Below, piece after piece: positions 18,094 through 26,392 of a DNA stretch of 64,000 bases. This stretch comes from Hyphomicrobiales bacterium (GTDB taxonomy: Bacteria > Pseudomonadota > Alphaproteobacteria > Rhizobiales > Rhizobiaceae): positions 124,001-188,000 of the forward strand of contig UBTF01000008.1 of the NCBI GenBank assembly GCA_900468285.1, in the 5' to 3' direction. A program made the translations under genes and the position numbers. The notes beneath the pieces are model-generated. The model made no database searches and was not told the DNA's origin. It saw nothing but the letters and a program-made list of their open reading frames with translations. Each line of letters starts with the position of its first letter. Position 1 is the stretch's first letter.

Positions 18094-18344
18094 TTCGTCT
18101 CCTTCGGCCCCAGACGTTCTGCGAAGGCATGACTTCTCGTTCGTTGCCGTTGGTCGACAGACGTGGGGACCTTGCTGGTGCGTCATTAGACGACGGTGGA
18201 TGATCGGTTGCAGTCTCCGGGCTTTTCCTGTGGCTCGCGTCCCGGTTGAAGGCGGTTGGCGAAGGCTATTGGCCCGATGATCCCATTTGTAGGGTTCACT
18301 TATTGACGAAAGATGAATTTATAAAATCAAACATGAGCAATTGT

Positions 18345-18388
18345 GCTGATTTGGGAGGTCATTGCCTGCCAAATTAGCATTTTTTTTA
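18345..18388 (+). terminator. rho-independent terminator, unit 1
   Basis: GCTGATTTGG (18345-18354) pairs with CCAAATTAGC (18369-18378) over 10 bp with one G.U, followed by A and eight T. No annotated plus-strand gene precedes it, so it points to an unannotated transcript starting between about 18100 and 18330. Confidence 0.8.
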
Positions 18389-18412
18389 AAATTGCAGGGG
18401 GAGAGGGCGATA

Positions 18413-18440
18413 TTGGGCCCAGGCAAGCCGCTAGTATATC
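18413..18440 (+). promoter_or_regulatory. candidate promoter, unit 2
   Basis: TTGGGC (18413-18418), 16 bases, TATATC (18435-18440). A start near 18447 would give an RNA of about 195 bases ending at the terminator at 18602-18640. Confidence 0.35.
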
Positions 18441-18516
18441 GGCGCGTTACGAGCGCACCGGGGGGTTCTGACCGGCAACGGCAACTATTTCCGGCGCTCC
18501 TGAGGGGGGGCAGCCA

Positions 18517-18597
18517 GTGATTAGACTCGCTCCAGCCAAGATCAACGCATTCGAGGCATATGTTGCCTACGAATACGATCTGAGCGCAAAAGCCTGA
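18517..18597 (+). CDS. possible 26-residue small protein
   Basis: GTG at 18517 preceded six bases upstream by GAGGGGGGG (18502-18510), the strongest ribosome site in this gap. The product reads MIRLAPAKINAFEAYVAYEY followed by DLSAKA: a short amphipathic, protein-like sequence without low complexity. A rho-independent terminator begins 5 bases after the stop. A chance frame cannot be excluded at this length; conservation would decide. Confidence 0.35.
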   Translation: MIRLAPAKINAFEAYVAYEYDLSAKA

Positions 18598-18601
18598 TAT
18601 C

Positions 18602-18640
18602 ATCAGCTCAACGAGCCAAAAGCCCGCCGAGCTGATTTTT
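18602..18640 (+). terminator. rho-independent terminator, unit 2
   Basis: ATCAGCTC (18602-18609) pairs with GAGCTGAT (18629-18636) and is followed by TTTT. It closes the short transcript carrying the 26-codon frame. Confidence 0.7.
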
Positions 18641-18718
18641 CGTTCATACCAAACGGAGCCTTTTAAGTCCGAGTGCATGAGTATATACATATAAAGCGCT
18701 ATCCGCGCCGAGAGAGAT

Positions 18719-18772
18719 GGTGCAGGGTTCTCACCAGCACGAGAACCCGATCCGATTTTTGGTTGCTGCACC
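18719..18772 (+). ncRNA. structured element, unit 3 (candidate small RNA)
   Basis: Outer stem GGTGCAG (18719-18725) with CTGCACC (18766-18772) encloses an inner stem GGGTTCTC/GAGAACCC (18725-18732, 18741-18748) and a TTTTT run (18756-18760). TATACA/TATAAA boxes lie at 18684-18695. Two nested exact stems suggest a selected RNA structure; function unknown. Confidence 0.35.
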
Positions 18773-19085
18773 GGGGCACTGACTTAAGATCTACCGCTAA
18801 ATCTCTCTGTCAGTCTTCAACGCCTTGAAGGTTTCGCAACTTCTGTCTAACCGATAGCACTAGTTCTGAAGCCCAGATATTAATTTCAGGTTAATTCAGG
18901 TTGTAGAGGTTTATCGATTACAAGTTTTTCACGCTTTGGTGCAGTCGAACGCGGTCAAAACGCCCTGCCAGAATGAAAAAAGTCCGAAATTGTCCCGCAA
19001 TCCTTGCGTTTTATCAAGTTATTAAACTCAGGTTAACAATCAAGTGGTGATAAGGCGGGCTAATGTTGCAAAGTGAGACAAATCC

Positions 19086-19820
19086 ATGCCGGTGAGCGCA
19101 TTGTCGGTCCTCGATCCTGACGCGTTGAAGGACTATGTCGATCTTCGGTCTGTCCCCAGCCACCGGTTCTTTGGCCAAAGCAACCTGATGGACAGGCTTC
19201 GCAACGCAGTGCCGTTTGACTACATCATCGTCTCGGGCCTTGATGTCGATCATTATCGCTTTGGGGGAGGGCTATCGATTGACACGGATCTGCCCCCGGC
19301 CTTCGTCGAAGCCTACATGGCCGACAAGCTGCACCTTGTGGATCCCTTCGTTGTTGCCGCCAGGTCGTCCCAGACACCGGTGGTCGAGGCGGAAGTCTAC
19401 AAGACCTCGGAGGTGCCGCAGCGGCTGCTGTATTTGCAGCGCACCTTCAATGTTCACAACAGGACGATTATCCCCATCTGCCGGGAAGACGCACCCTATG
19501 GCACGGTTGGTTTTACCAGGATCACGCCATTCAACGATGAGGAAATAGCTTTTCTTCAGATGATTGCCGAGGGCGTCTACAAGACATTTACAAAACCGTT
19601 GCTGGACCGTTTTGCCGCCGATCACATGAAGCTCTCCAAGGGCGAGCTGGCTTGCCTCGTCCAGGCCAGCCTGGGGCTGACGAGCGAGAACATTGCGAAA
19701 GCAACTGGCTATCAGGCCGAAACGGTCAACAGCTACATCAAATCCGCGACAAAGAAGCTTGGGGCGGCCAACAGGACGCAGGCAATCGCGCAAGCAATAA
19801 GACGCAGATTGATCGATTGA
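19086..19820 (+). CDS. LuxR-family regulator with autoinducer-binding-type domain (solo)
   Basis: 244 residues. The N-terminal 160 residues match the autoinducer-binding fold and the C-terminal 65 a LuxR helix-turn-helix (LSKGELACLVQASLGLTSEN then IAKATGYQAETVNSYIKSATKKLGAANRTQA). Aligned by eye with TraR, Tyr61, Asp70 and Pro71 are kept (AYMADKLHLVDP), Trp57 is replaced by Phe and Trp85 is missing, so it may bind another ligand than an acyl-homoserine lactone. No luxI gene is in the window. It lies about 280 bases before the kinase/HD-GYP operon, which it might control. Confidence 0.85.
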   Translation: MPVSALSVLDPDALKDYVDLRSVPSHRFFGQSNLMDRLRNAVPFDYIIVSGLDVDHYRFGGGLSIDTDLPPAFVEAYMADKLHLVDPFVVAARSSQTPVVEAEVYKTSEVPQRLLYLQRTFNVHNRTIIPICREDAPYGTVGFTRITPFNDEEIAFLQMIAEGVYKTFTKPLLDRFAADHMKLSKGELACLVQASLGLTSENIAKATGYQAETVNSYIKSATKKLGAANRTQAIAQAIRRRLID

Positions 19821-20098
19821 CGACGTCTTGAAGCCGTACATGCGTCATTTCGAATGGACAGTAGAAAGCCAAAGTGCGAAGTCTTCGGCCTGTAAACTGG
19901 CTTAGTTTAAACTTGGATGCCGTAAATTAACGATTGCGCAATTGCATCGGCTTATTTTTAGCGCACCGGGCCATTTGGCCGCGCCGGCATGATGTCGGCG
20001 ACCTAGGCGTGCTCAACACGCTTAATGTCGGGAGAGCCGAAGAAGGCATTGCCCGTTCATGCGCAGCGGTTTTCGCTGACTAAATTCCAGTGGTTAAG

Positions 20099-20599
20099 AT
20101 GCGAGTCTTTTTTCGTTCTCTTTTGGTCATTGCCATCGGCATCATCTCCTTTCCAGCTTTCGCGCTTGACGCCCCCAAGGGTCCGGTCATTTTGACCCTT
20201 TCTGGAAATATTACGCACCCGAATGTCGGAACCACTGCCCAGTTCGATCTTGAGATGCTTGAGGCGCTGGATTCGCGATCGGGCAAGATGGAAACGCCCT
20301 GGACGACAGGCGAGATCACATTTGCCGGGCCACTGTTTCGCGCTGTTTTGAACGCAGCAGGGGCTCGCGGCAGCAAGCTCAAGGTCATCGCGCTGAATGA
20401 CTATAGCGCGGAAATGCCTTTCGAGGATGCCACCAGGCTGGACACAATCCTTGCCACCCGCATGAACGGCGCAGTGATGTCGGTGCGCGACAAGGGTCCG
20501 ATCTTCCTGATCTATCCCTTCGACAAGGACAGATCCCTCTACAATGAAAAGTACTTCTCCCGTTCTGTCTGGCAGATAAAGGCGATCGAGGTGAGGTAA
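20099..20599 (+). CDS. periplasmic sulfite-oxidase-fold (molybdopterin-binding-like) protein without cysteine
   Basis: 166 residues from the ATG at 20099 (a GTG at 20090 is in frame). Signal peptide MRVFFRSLLVIAIGIISFPAFA|LD. The body resembles the small oxidoreductase molybdopterin-binding domain (ILTLSGNI, TPWTTGEITFAGPLFRAVL, GAVMSVRDKGPIFLIYPFD). The whole protein contains no cysteine, so the residue that ligates molybdenum in sulfite oxidase is absent and it cannot be a normal molybdoenzyme. Its TAA overlaps the ATG of the next gene, a membrane histidine kinase, so it is probably a periplasmic sensing partner of that kinase. Confidence 0.7.
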   Translation: MRVFFRSLLVIAIGIISFPAFALDAPKGPVILTLSGNITHPNVGTTAQFDLEMLEALDSRSGKMETPWTTGEITFAGPLFRAVLNAAGARGSKLKVIALNDYSAEMPFEDATRLDTILATRMNGAVMSVRDKGPIFLIYPFDKDRSLYNEKYFSRSVWQIKAIEVR

Positions 20600-22794
20600 T
20601 GGGGGCTCGGGCTCGGTCCTATGGCGACGGAATAAGGAAGGCTAGCAAAAGCACTGCATTCCTGCAGGCTTTCGTTGCGATTCTGCTTGCCGGTCTGATC
20701 TACCTCATGTCGGGAATTTACCAGCGATACGAAGCCTTGCAGGACGGCGTGCGGGAAAACGCGATGTGGTCCGTCTACCAGTTGGACCGCGAAGCCCGGC
20801 GACTGCAGGAAGAAGCCAGGGTAATGGTCGCCAGCGGTGATTTTTCCGCAGAAGCGAAACGCTCATTCTTCACGCGCTACGATATTCTCTATTCGAGAAT
20901 GACGATACTGAAGAAGGCCAATCTCGATCTGCAGATCCTTGACGATCCGAAGTTTACGGCAACCATCAACAACATTGAGCAGGCAGTCCTCAAATATGAG
21001 AGCTGGTTCACGGCGCTTTCGAGCGGTGAGCCTCTTGAGCGCCGTCAGCTTCAGGACTTCATGGAGGTGCTTGACCCACTCGTGGACGATACGGGCTCGC
21101 TGCTGGTGGGCGTCAACAGCAGCGTCAGTGCTGAACGGGCGGATGCGCGGGATGCCCTGCAACTGCTGCAGCTGAAAATCGGCACCTTGACCGCAGTCCT
21201 GTCGGTCTGTGTCGGCATTCTTGTCGTGATGCTCCAACGACAGCTTCGTTCGGTGAAGTCTGCCGCGCGCGCATTCGAGGACCTTGCCGTCGAGCTGAAG
21301 GCGGCTTATGCCAGTGCTGATGCCGGCAACCGCGCGAAGTCGCAGTTCATGGCCACGATGGGACACGAGGTTCGCACCCCCTTGAACGCGATCCTTGGCA
21401 CGGCGGAGCTGCTGGAGCTCTCCGGCCTGCCGGACCGCATTGCCATCGGCGTCCAGACGATCCGCCGCTCTGGCGAAACCCTGCTGGAGATCATCAACGA
21501 AGTCCTCGACTATTCGAAGATGGAGAACGGCCATGTCGATATCGACAGGGCGCCTGCCGATATTATCGAGGTCGTGTCCGGCGTCGTTGCGATGATGGGC
21601 GACAGAGCCGCCGAGCGCGGCAACACGCTTGTATCCGATGTCAGCGATCTGCGCGGGCGCTCTGTTATTTCAACCGATGTCACCCGTGTGCGGCAGGTCG
21701 TTCTCAACCTTCTCAGCAATGCTCTCAAGTTCACGTCGAATGGCGTCGTCGCGCTGAAAATGACGTTTTCGGATACAGGGCCGGTCCCGCTGCTGAAAGT
21801 TGCCATCCGGGATAATGGCATCGGCATTGATGAGGCCGGTCTCGAAAAGCTGTTCAAGCCCTTCTCTCAGGTGGATGCGTCCATCAGCCGGCAATATGGC
21901 GGCACGGGGCTGGGTCTGACGATCTGCAAGGAGATTGTCGAGGCGCTGGGCGGCACAATCGGGGTTTCGAGCGAACCCGGTCTGGGAAGCACCTTCTGGT
22001 TCGAGATTCCGGCAGAGCCCGCCGTTCTTAATAACGACAGGACAATGGCTGCACCAGCGGCAATTTCAGGCCCTGCATTGCCCCCTCTGCGCGTCCTCTT
22101 GGTCGAGGACAATCTGGTGAACCAGGAAGTCGCAGCTGGCTATCTTGCGCATCTGGGACAGAAGGTCACCGTTGCGGGGAATGGCATCGAGGCTCTGGCC
22201 AAGGTCACATCGCATCGCTTCGATCTTGTTCTTATGGATATGCAGATGCCTGATATGGACGGGATTGAGGCCACGCGGCGCATCCGTGCGCTCGACGGCT
22301 GGACACGAACCGTTCCCATCGTGGCCCTGACCGGAAATGCCTCCGAGAGCGACCGGAAAGCCTGCGAGGAGGCCGGTATGACGGACTTCCAGCTGAAACC
22401 GATCAATCTCGCCAAGCTGGATGCGTTCATCCGAAAGAACATCCCTGGCGCCGGTGCGTCACAAACCGCAAGAGAAGACGCCAAACCCGGAATAAACGAG
22501 CGGCAGCAGAAGGAACTCATCGAGGTCCTGGGCAAGGATGGTTTCGACCACCTGATCGACAGCTTCTTTACGGATGCCGCCAATATTCTGGCTGAGGTCT
22601 CAAATGCAATGCGCTCCGGCGACATCGTGACCTGCGATCGAATGCTACACAGCCTGAGAGGTGCGGCAAGCAATGTCGGCCTGCAGGAGATTGCTGATGA
22701 GGCCCAAAGGCTGCGTCATGCACAACTTACCCAATCCGAATTGCAAGGCATTCAGCGTGCAGTCCAAGAACACCGGCACGTTCATGCCGCATAG
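20599..22794 (+). CDS. hybrid sensor histidine kinase with receiver and Hpt domains
   Basis: 731 residues; ATG overlaps the preceding stop (TAATG). TM1 near 20-42, a periplasmic helical domain, TM2 near 190-212, HisKA (MGHEVRTPLNAILGTAELL), HATPase (LNLLSNALKFTSNG, RDNGIGID, GGTGLGLTI), receiver (LLVEDNLVNQEV, phosphoacceptor in LVLMDMQMPDMDG, LKPIN) near 495-610, and a C-terminal Hpt with LHSLRGAASNVG. All phosphotransfer residues are present, giving a complete His-Asp-His relay whose final acceptor is most simply the receiver-HD-GYP protein encoded 9 bases downstream. Confidence 0.9.
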   Translation: MGARARSYGDGIRKASKSTAFLQAFVAILLAGLIYLMSGIYQRYEALQDGVRENAMWSVYQLDREARRLQEEARVMVASGDFSAEAKRSFFTRYDILYSRMTILKKANLDLQILDDPKFTATINNIEQAVLKYESWFTALSSGEPLERRQLQDFMEVLDPLVDDTGSLLVGVNSSVSAERADARDALQLLQLKIGTLTAVLSVCVGILVVMLQRQLRSVKSAARAFEDLAVELKAAYASADAGNRAKSQFMATMGHEVRTPLNAILGTAELLELSGLPDRIAIGVQTIRRSGETLLEIINEVLDYSKMENGHVDIDRAPADIIEVVSGVVAMMGDRAAERGNTLVSDVSDLRGRSVISTDVTRVRQVVLNLLSNALKFTSNGVVALKMTFSDTGPVPLLKVAIRDNGIGIDEAGLEKLFKPFSQVDASISRQYGGTGLGLTICKEIVEALGGTIGVSSEPGLGSTFWFEIPAEPAVLNNDRTMAAPAAISGPALPPLRVLLVEDNLVNQEVAAGYLAHLGQKVTVAGNGIEALAKVTSHRFDLVLMDMQMPDMDGIEATRRIRALDGWTRTVPIVALTGNASESDRKACEEAGMTDFQLKPINLAKLDAFIRKNIPGAGASQTAREDAKPGINERQQKELIEVLGKDGFDHLIDSFFTDAANILAEVSNAMRSGDIVTCDRMLHSLRGAASNVGLQEIADEAQRLRHAQLTQSELQGIQRAVQEHRHVHAA

Positions 22795-22803
22795 GAGTTG
22801 ACA

Positions 22804-23871
22804 ATGCGCATTCTCGTCGTGGACGACAACAATACCAATCTGACGCTGTTATCGGAGCTTGTCGCGACGCTTCCCGGCTGCGAGGCGCTGGGTTTCCTCG
22901 ATCCTTCAGAAGCGCTCTCGAAAATGCCGGATCTCGATTTCGAAATCGCTGTCATCGACTATCAGATGCCTGGTTACAACGGGATCGAACTGCTTCGGGA
23001 AATTCAGATGTTTGATCGCTATCGGGGAAAGCCGGTGGTGATGGTTACGGCCGATACGGATATGACGGTCAGGATGGCGTGTCTTGATGCGGGCTCGATC
23101 GACTTCCTCAACAAGCCCGTCAACCCTCTCGAATTTCTCGCCCGTCTGAAAAACCTCATCGCATTGGTGGACGCGCGCAACAAGCTTGCCGATAAGGCGG
23201 AATGGCTTCGGGTCGAAGTCGACAAGGCGGTTGCCGAAATTCGCGCCCGCGAAGAGGAGATCATCGACCGCCTCTCGATTGCAACGAGCTTCAAGGATTC
23301 CGACACGGGCTTTCACACCAAGAGGGTGGGCGAATATTCCCACCTGATTGCGAAGGCCCTTGGGCTGAATGAAGAGTTCTGTTCCGACATCCGTCTGGCT
23401 GCGCCGATGCATGATGTGGGGAAGGTCGGCATACCGGACGCGGTGCTTTTGAAGAAGGGCAAGCTCACGGAACAGGAATTCGCCTCCATGCAAACCCACA
23501 CTCTGCTGGGTTCCGACATTTTGCGTGAATCGAAATCGGGCCTGCTGCGGCTTGCGGCCAGCATCGCGGCGACCCACCATGAGAGGTGGGACGGGCAGGG
23601 CTACCCACGACGTCTCGCGGGTGACGCCATTCCCATCGCTGGCCGTATCGTTGCCGTTGCCGACAATTTCGACGCGCTGACCACCGAGCGCCCCTACAAG
23701 GAAGCATGGCCAGTCGAGAAGGCTGTCGCGCATATCAAGGGCCGTTCGGGTTCGCAGTTCGATCCCGCCTGCGTGGAGGCATTCGAGAAGGCGCTGGATG
23801 ACATTCTGTCCGTGCGTGATCGACTTGCCGACAAGCAGGCTGCGTTTTTCGAGAATGCCGTCGCTTCGTGA
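22804..23871 (+). CDS. response regulator with HD-GYP c-di-GMP phosphodiesterase domain
   Basis: 355 residues. ATG at 22804 with AGGAG 6 bases upstream; a TTG at 22798 is less likely. Receiver domain 1-120 (ILVVDDNNTN, phosphoacceptor in VIDYQMPGYNG, VTAD, LNKPV), a helical linker, then an RpfG-like HD-GYP domain: FHTKRV, MHDVGKVGIPD, QTH, ATHHERWDGQGYP and VAVADNFDALT. All metal-binding His/Asp and the GYP loop are kept, so it should hydrolyse c-di-GMP. It is the likely output of the kinase gene just upstream. Confidence 0.92.
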   Translation: MRILVVDDNNTNLTLLSELVATLPGCEALGFLDPSEALSKMPDLDFEIAVIDYQMPGYNGIELLREIQMFDRYRGKPVVMVTADTDMTVRMACLDAGSIDFLNKPVNPLEFLARLKNLIALVDARNKLADKAEWLRVEVDKAVAEIRAREEEIIDRLSIATSFKDSDTGFHTKRVGEYSHLIAKALGLNEEFCSDIRLAAPMHDVGKVGIPDAVLLKKGKLTEQEFASMQTHTLLGSDILRESKSGLLRLAASIAATHHERWDGQGYPRRLAGDAIPIAGRIVAVADNFDALTTERPYKEAWPVEKAVAHIKGRSGSQFDPACVEAFEKALDDILSVRDRLADKQAAFFENAVAS

Positions 23872-24027
23872 TCCGAAAGCGCGCGCAACTGACCATCGTT
23901 TCAGAAGAACGCTGCCCATAAGGGCGCGGCAAAAATCGGTTGGCTAAAATGTCCTGCGCTGGTATGCTTACCTCAACGTAACCTTTATGGACGCCAGCAG
24001 CATTGCTTGAAGCTTTCGCGCGGCGGA

Positions 24028-25581
24028 ATGGATAAGACAGTGATTGACCCCGGAAACGGCCCAAAGCCGTCGGAACCAGGGGCATCGACAGTGGAAAAAG
24101 GGAGTGCAAAGCGCTCCCGTCGTGGCAAGAGCAGGCGTAACGGCAAACCCCGTGACGCTAATGTTTCGCCGCAGCTTCATGGTGTCGATTCCCGCCCGGA
24201 TTCCCCATCCAAAGGCGATCCCGAGCGAGACTCGGCGCCGAAAAAGCGCAAGCGCCGCAGGCGTTCGCGCGGACAGGGCGCAACGCAACCTGCCCAGGAT
24301 GCAGTCGTCGCTCGCCAAGGCGCGGCTGAACAACCAGCAAGCAGTCCTTTGCCGCAGGCAAAACGCAAGAGCCGAGGCGGCAAGCGCAGCCACCGGGGCC
24401 CGCAGGGCAGACCGCTCGTTCCCTCCCATGCGCCCAAGCCTGCTGCCCGCCAAAATGGCCCGGCTGCCGCGCAGCATTCGTCTGCAGCGCCTGAACAGGC
24501 GCGGCTGCTGGCCAGGACGCAAGGCCATTATCGTGATAGCGGCAGCGACGGAAGTGCGGACATGTATGCCGCGCTTGACCTTGGAACCAACAATTGCCGC
24601 CTGCTGATTGCTCAGCCCACGCGTCCCGGTCAGTTTCGGGTCGTTGATGCGTTTTCCCGGATTGTACGTCTGGGCGAGGGGCTGGTTTCGACCGGTCGCC
24701 TGTCCGACGATGCGATGGACCGGGCAGTCGAAGCCTTGCGCGTCTGTGCCGCCAAGCTTTCCGGACGCTCGATCCGTCGTATGCGGCTGATTGCGACCGA
24801 GGCTTGCCGCGCTGCGAGCAATGGTGAGGAATTCCTGGCCAGGGTAACGCGTGAAACCGGTCTCGATCTGGAAATCATCAGCCGCGAAACCGAAGCCCGG
24901 CTTGCCGTTTCTGGCTGCTCCTCATTGGTGGGCAGGGAAGCGCGCTCCGTCGTTCTCTTCGATATTGGCGGTGGATCGTCAGAGATTGCCGTCATTCGCG
25001 TAGGTGAAAACCGCTCCAACCGGCTTGCAAACCACATTACCCATTGGACATCGCTTCCAGTCGGCGTCGTGACGCTTTCGGAACGGCATGGCGGTCGCGA
25101 TGTGACGCCTCAAGTCTTTGCGGCCATGGTGTCCGAGGTCGAAGGGCTGCTGGACGCATTTCATTGCCCGCCCTTGGCGCAGGAAGCTCCGCACGAGGAT
25201 TTTCATCTGATCGGAACGTCGGGCACGGTGACGACGCTGGCGGGTGTGCATCTGGATCTGCCGCGATACGACCGACGCAAGGTGGACGGGCTATGGCTTT
25301 CAGATGCCGAGGTTACCGCCATGCAAGACAAGCTGCTGGCCTGGGACTTTGCGGGCAGAGCCGCCAATGCCTGCATTGGTCCTGACCGTGCCGACCTCGT
25401 GCTGGCCGGATGTGCCATTCTCGAAGCGATCCGCAGACGGTGGCCTTCGCAGCGAATGCGGGTAGCGGACAGGGGGCTTCGCGAAGGCCTTTTGACGGAT
25501 ATGATGGCAGACGATGGCGCATGGCGCCGCAACAGAATTCGCCGTGCACAGATGCAGGGCAAGACGGAACGGAAAGGTTGA
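24028..25581 (+). CDS. ppx: Ppx/GppA-family exopolyphosphatase with long basic N-terminus
   Basis: 517 residues from the ATG at 24028 (a TTG at 24007 adds seven). The first 170 residues are a low-complexity Lys/Arg/Pro/Ser/Gln-rich, surely disordered tail ([24 protein letters not shown]). The remainder is the actin-like Ppx/GppA fold: [27 protein letters not shown] and [12 protein letters not shown]. This family hydrolyses polyphosphate or (p)ppGpp. The basic tail may bind RNA, DNA or polyphosphate itself. The gene is followed at once (1 base) by rlmE, a pairing common in Rhizobiales. Confidence 0.85.
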   Translation: MDKTVIDPGNGPKPSEPGASTVEKGSAKRSRRGKSRRNGKPRDANVSPQLHGVDSRPDSPSKGDPERDSAPKKRKRRRRSRGQGATQPAQDAVVARQGAAEQPASSPLPQAKRKSRGGKRSHRGPQGRPLVPSHAPKPAARQNGPAAAQHSSAAPEQARLLARTQGHYRDSGSDGSADMYAALDLGTNNCRLLIAQPTRPGQFRVVDAFSRIVRLGEGLVSTGRLSDDAMDRAVEALRVCAAKLSGRSIRRMRLIATEACRAASNGEEFLARVTRETGLDLEIISRETEARLAVSGCSSLVGREARSVVLFDIGGGSSEIAVIRVGENRSNRLANHITHWTSLPVGVVTLSERHGGRDVTPQVFAAMVSEVEGLLDAFHCPPLAQEAPHEDFHLIGTSGTVTTLAGVHLDLPRYDRRKVDGLWLSDAEVTAMQDKLLAWDFAGRAANACIGPDRADLVLAGCAILEAIRRRWPSQRMRVADRGLREGLLTDMMADDGAWRRNRIRRAQMQGKTERKG

Positions 25582-25582
25582 C

Positions 25583-26377
25583 ATGAGCAAGGCGCCCACA
25601 AGTACCAACCGTACCGGACGCAAGATCGGCCAGAAGGTAAAGAAGGCGAAGCTGAAGCCGTCTTCACGCGCCTGGATCGAGCGTCACATCAACGATCCCT
25701 ATGTTCAGCGCGCAAAGCTGGAAGGCTACCGCGCGCGCGCGGCTTTCAAGCTGCTGGAGATCAATGACAAGCATCAGATTTTGAAAGGTGCGCGCCGCAT
25801 CATCGATCTGGGTGCTGCTCCCGGAAGCTGGTCGCAGATTGCCGCCAAGGTGACGGATTCGACCGAAGACGATATTCGCGTCGCCGCGATCGACTTTCTC
25901 GAGCTCGATCCCATTCCCGGCGTCAAGATTCTGCATCTCGACTTTCTCGATCCGGCTGCACCGGACCTTCTGATCGAATCTGTCGGCGGAACGCCGGATC
26001 TCGTTCTCTCCGATATGGCTGCGCCCACCACCGGCCACCAGAAAACCGACCATATCCGTACCATGCATCTGTGCGAAGTGGCTGCCGATTTTGCAGTGCA
26101 GGTGCTGGCCGAAGGCGGGCATTTCCTTGCCAAGACGTTCCAGGGCGGAACGGAACGGCAGCTTCTGGATATGCTCAAGAAGAACTTCAAGCAGGTCATC
26201 CACGTCAAGCCCGCATCGTCGCGCTCGGAATCGGTGGAAATGTTCCTGCTTGCCAAGCACTTCAAGGGAAGAAAACCCGGCGACGCCACGACCCGAGAAC
26301 AGGATGTCGATCCCGACACAATTCAACCGGGTGCCGATCCACGCGATGACGACTACGAAGACATGGATATGCGCTGA
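25583..26377 (+). CDS. rlmE: 23S rRNA (uridine2552-2'-O)-methyltransferase RlmE/FtsJ
   Basis: 264 residues from the ATG at 25583, next to the ppx stop. SAM motif [15 protein letters not shown]; the K-D-K-E catalytic set is seen in [25 protein letters not shown] and [10 protein letters not shown]. The enzyme methylates U2552 of 23S rRNA during late 50S assembly. Both ends carry extra charged tails relative to E. coli (about 209 residues): a basic N-terminus ([15 protein letters not shown]) and an acidic C-terminus. Confidence 0.92.
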   Translation: MSKAPTSTNRTGRKIGQKVKKAKLKPSSRAWIERHINDPYVQRAKLEGYRARAAFKLLEINDKHQILKGARRIIDLGAAPGSWSQIAAKVTDSTEDDIRVAAIDFLELDPIPGVKILHLDFLDPAAPDLLIESVGGTPDLVLSDMAAPTTGHQKTDHIRTMHLCEVAADFAVQVLAEGGHFLAKTFQGGTERQLLDMLKKNFKQVIHVKPASSRSESVEMFLLAKHFKGRKPGDATTREQDVDPDTIQPGADPRDDDYEDMDMR

Positions 26378-26391
26378 AACCAGCGCATATC
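26366..26391. terminator. hairpin between convergent rlmE and MFS genes
   Basis: Perfect 11-bp stem GATATGCGCTG (26366-26376) / CAGCGCATATC (26381-26391) with an AAAC loop, covering the rlmE stop codon and ending one base before the MFS stop. T runs are short, so it is a weak or bidirectional terminator or RNA-protecting hairpin. Confidence 0.6.
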
Positions 26392-26392
26392 T

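Larger units (their letters stand above)
18094..19085. other. 1-kb intergenic region with three hairpin-T units
   Basis: Between two divergently transcribed genes. It holds, all reading to the right, a strong terminator (18345-18388), a promoter-like pair (18413-18440), a 26-codon frame with strong Shine-Dalgarno (18517-18597), a second terminator (18602-18640), and a structured segment with a hairpin and T run (18719-18772). The last 300 bases, before the luxR-type gene, are AT-rich with no clear structure. Confidence 0.5.

Noticed and set aside
18319..18771. 150-codon minus-strand frame in the 18-19 kb gap
   Set aside because: Cys/Pro/Ser-rich nonsense-like sequence without a ribosome site; it runs against the terminators and structured elements on the plus strand.
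25600..25617. Eleven-base match (CCAACCGTACC) to the 3' end of tRNA-His inside rlmE, considered as an attachment-site copy
   Set aside because: It encodes conserved-looking residues at the RlmE N-terminus, is 14 kb from the tRNA and has no integrase nearby; chance match.
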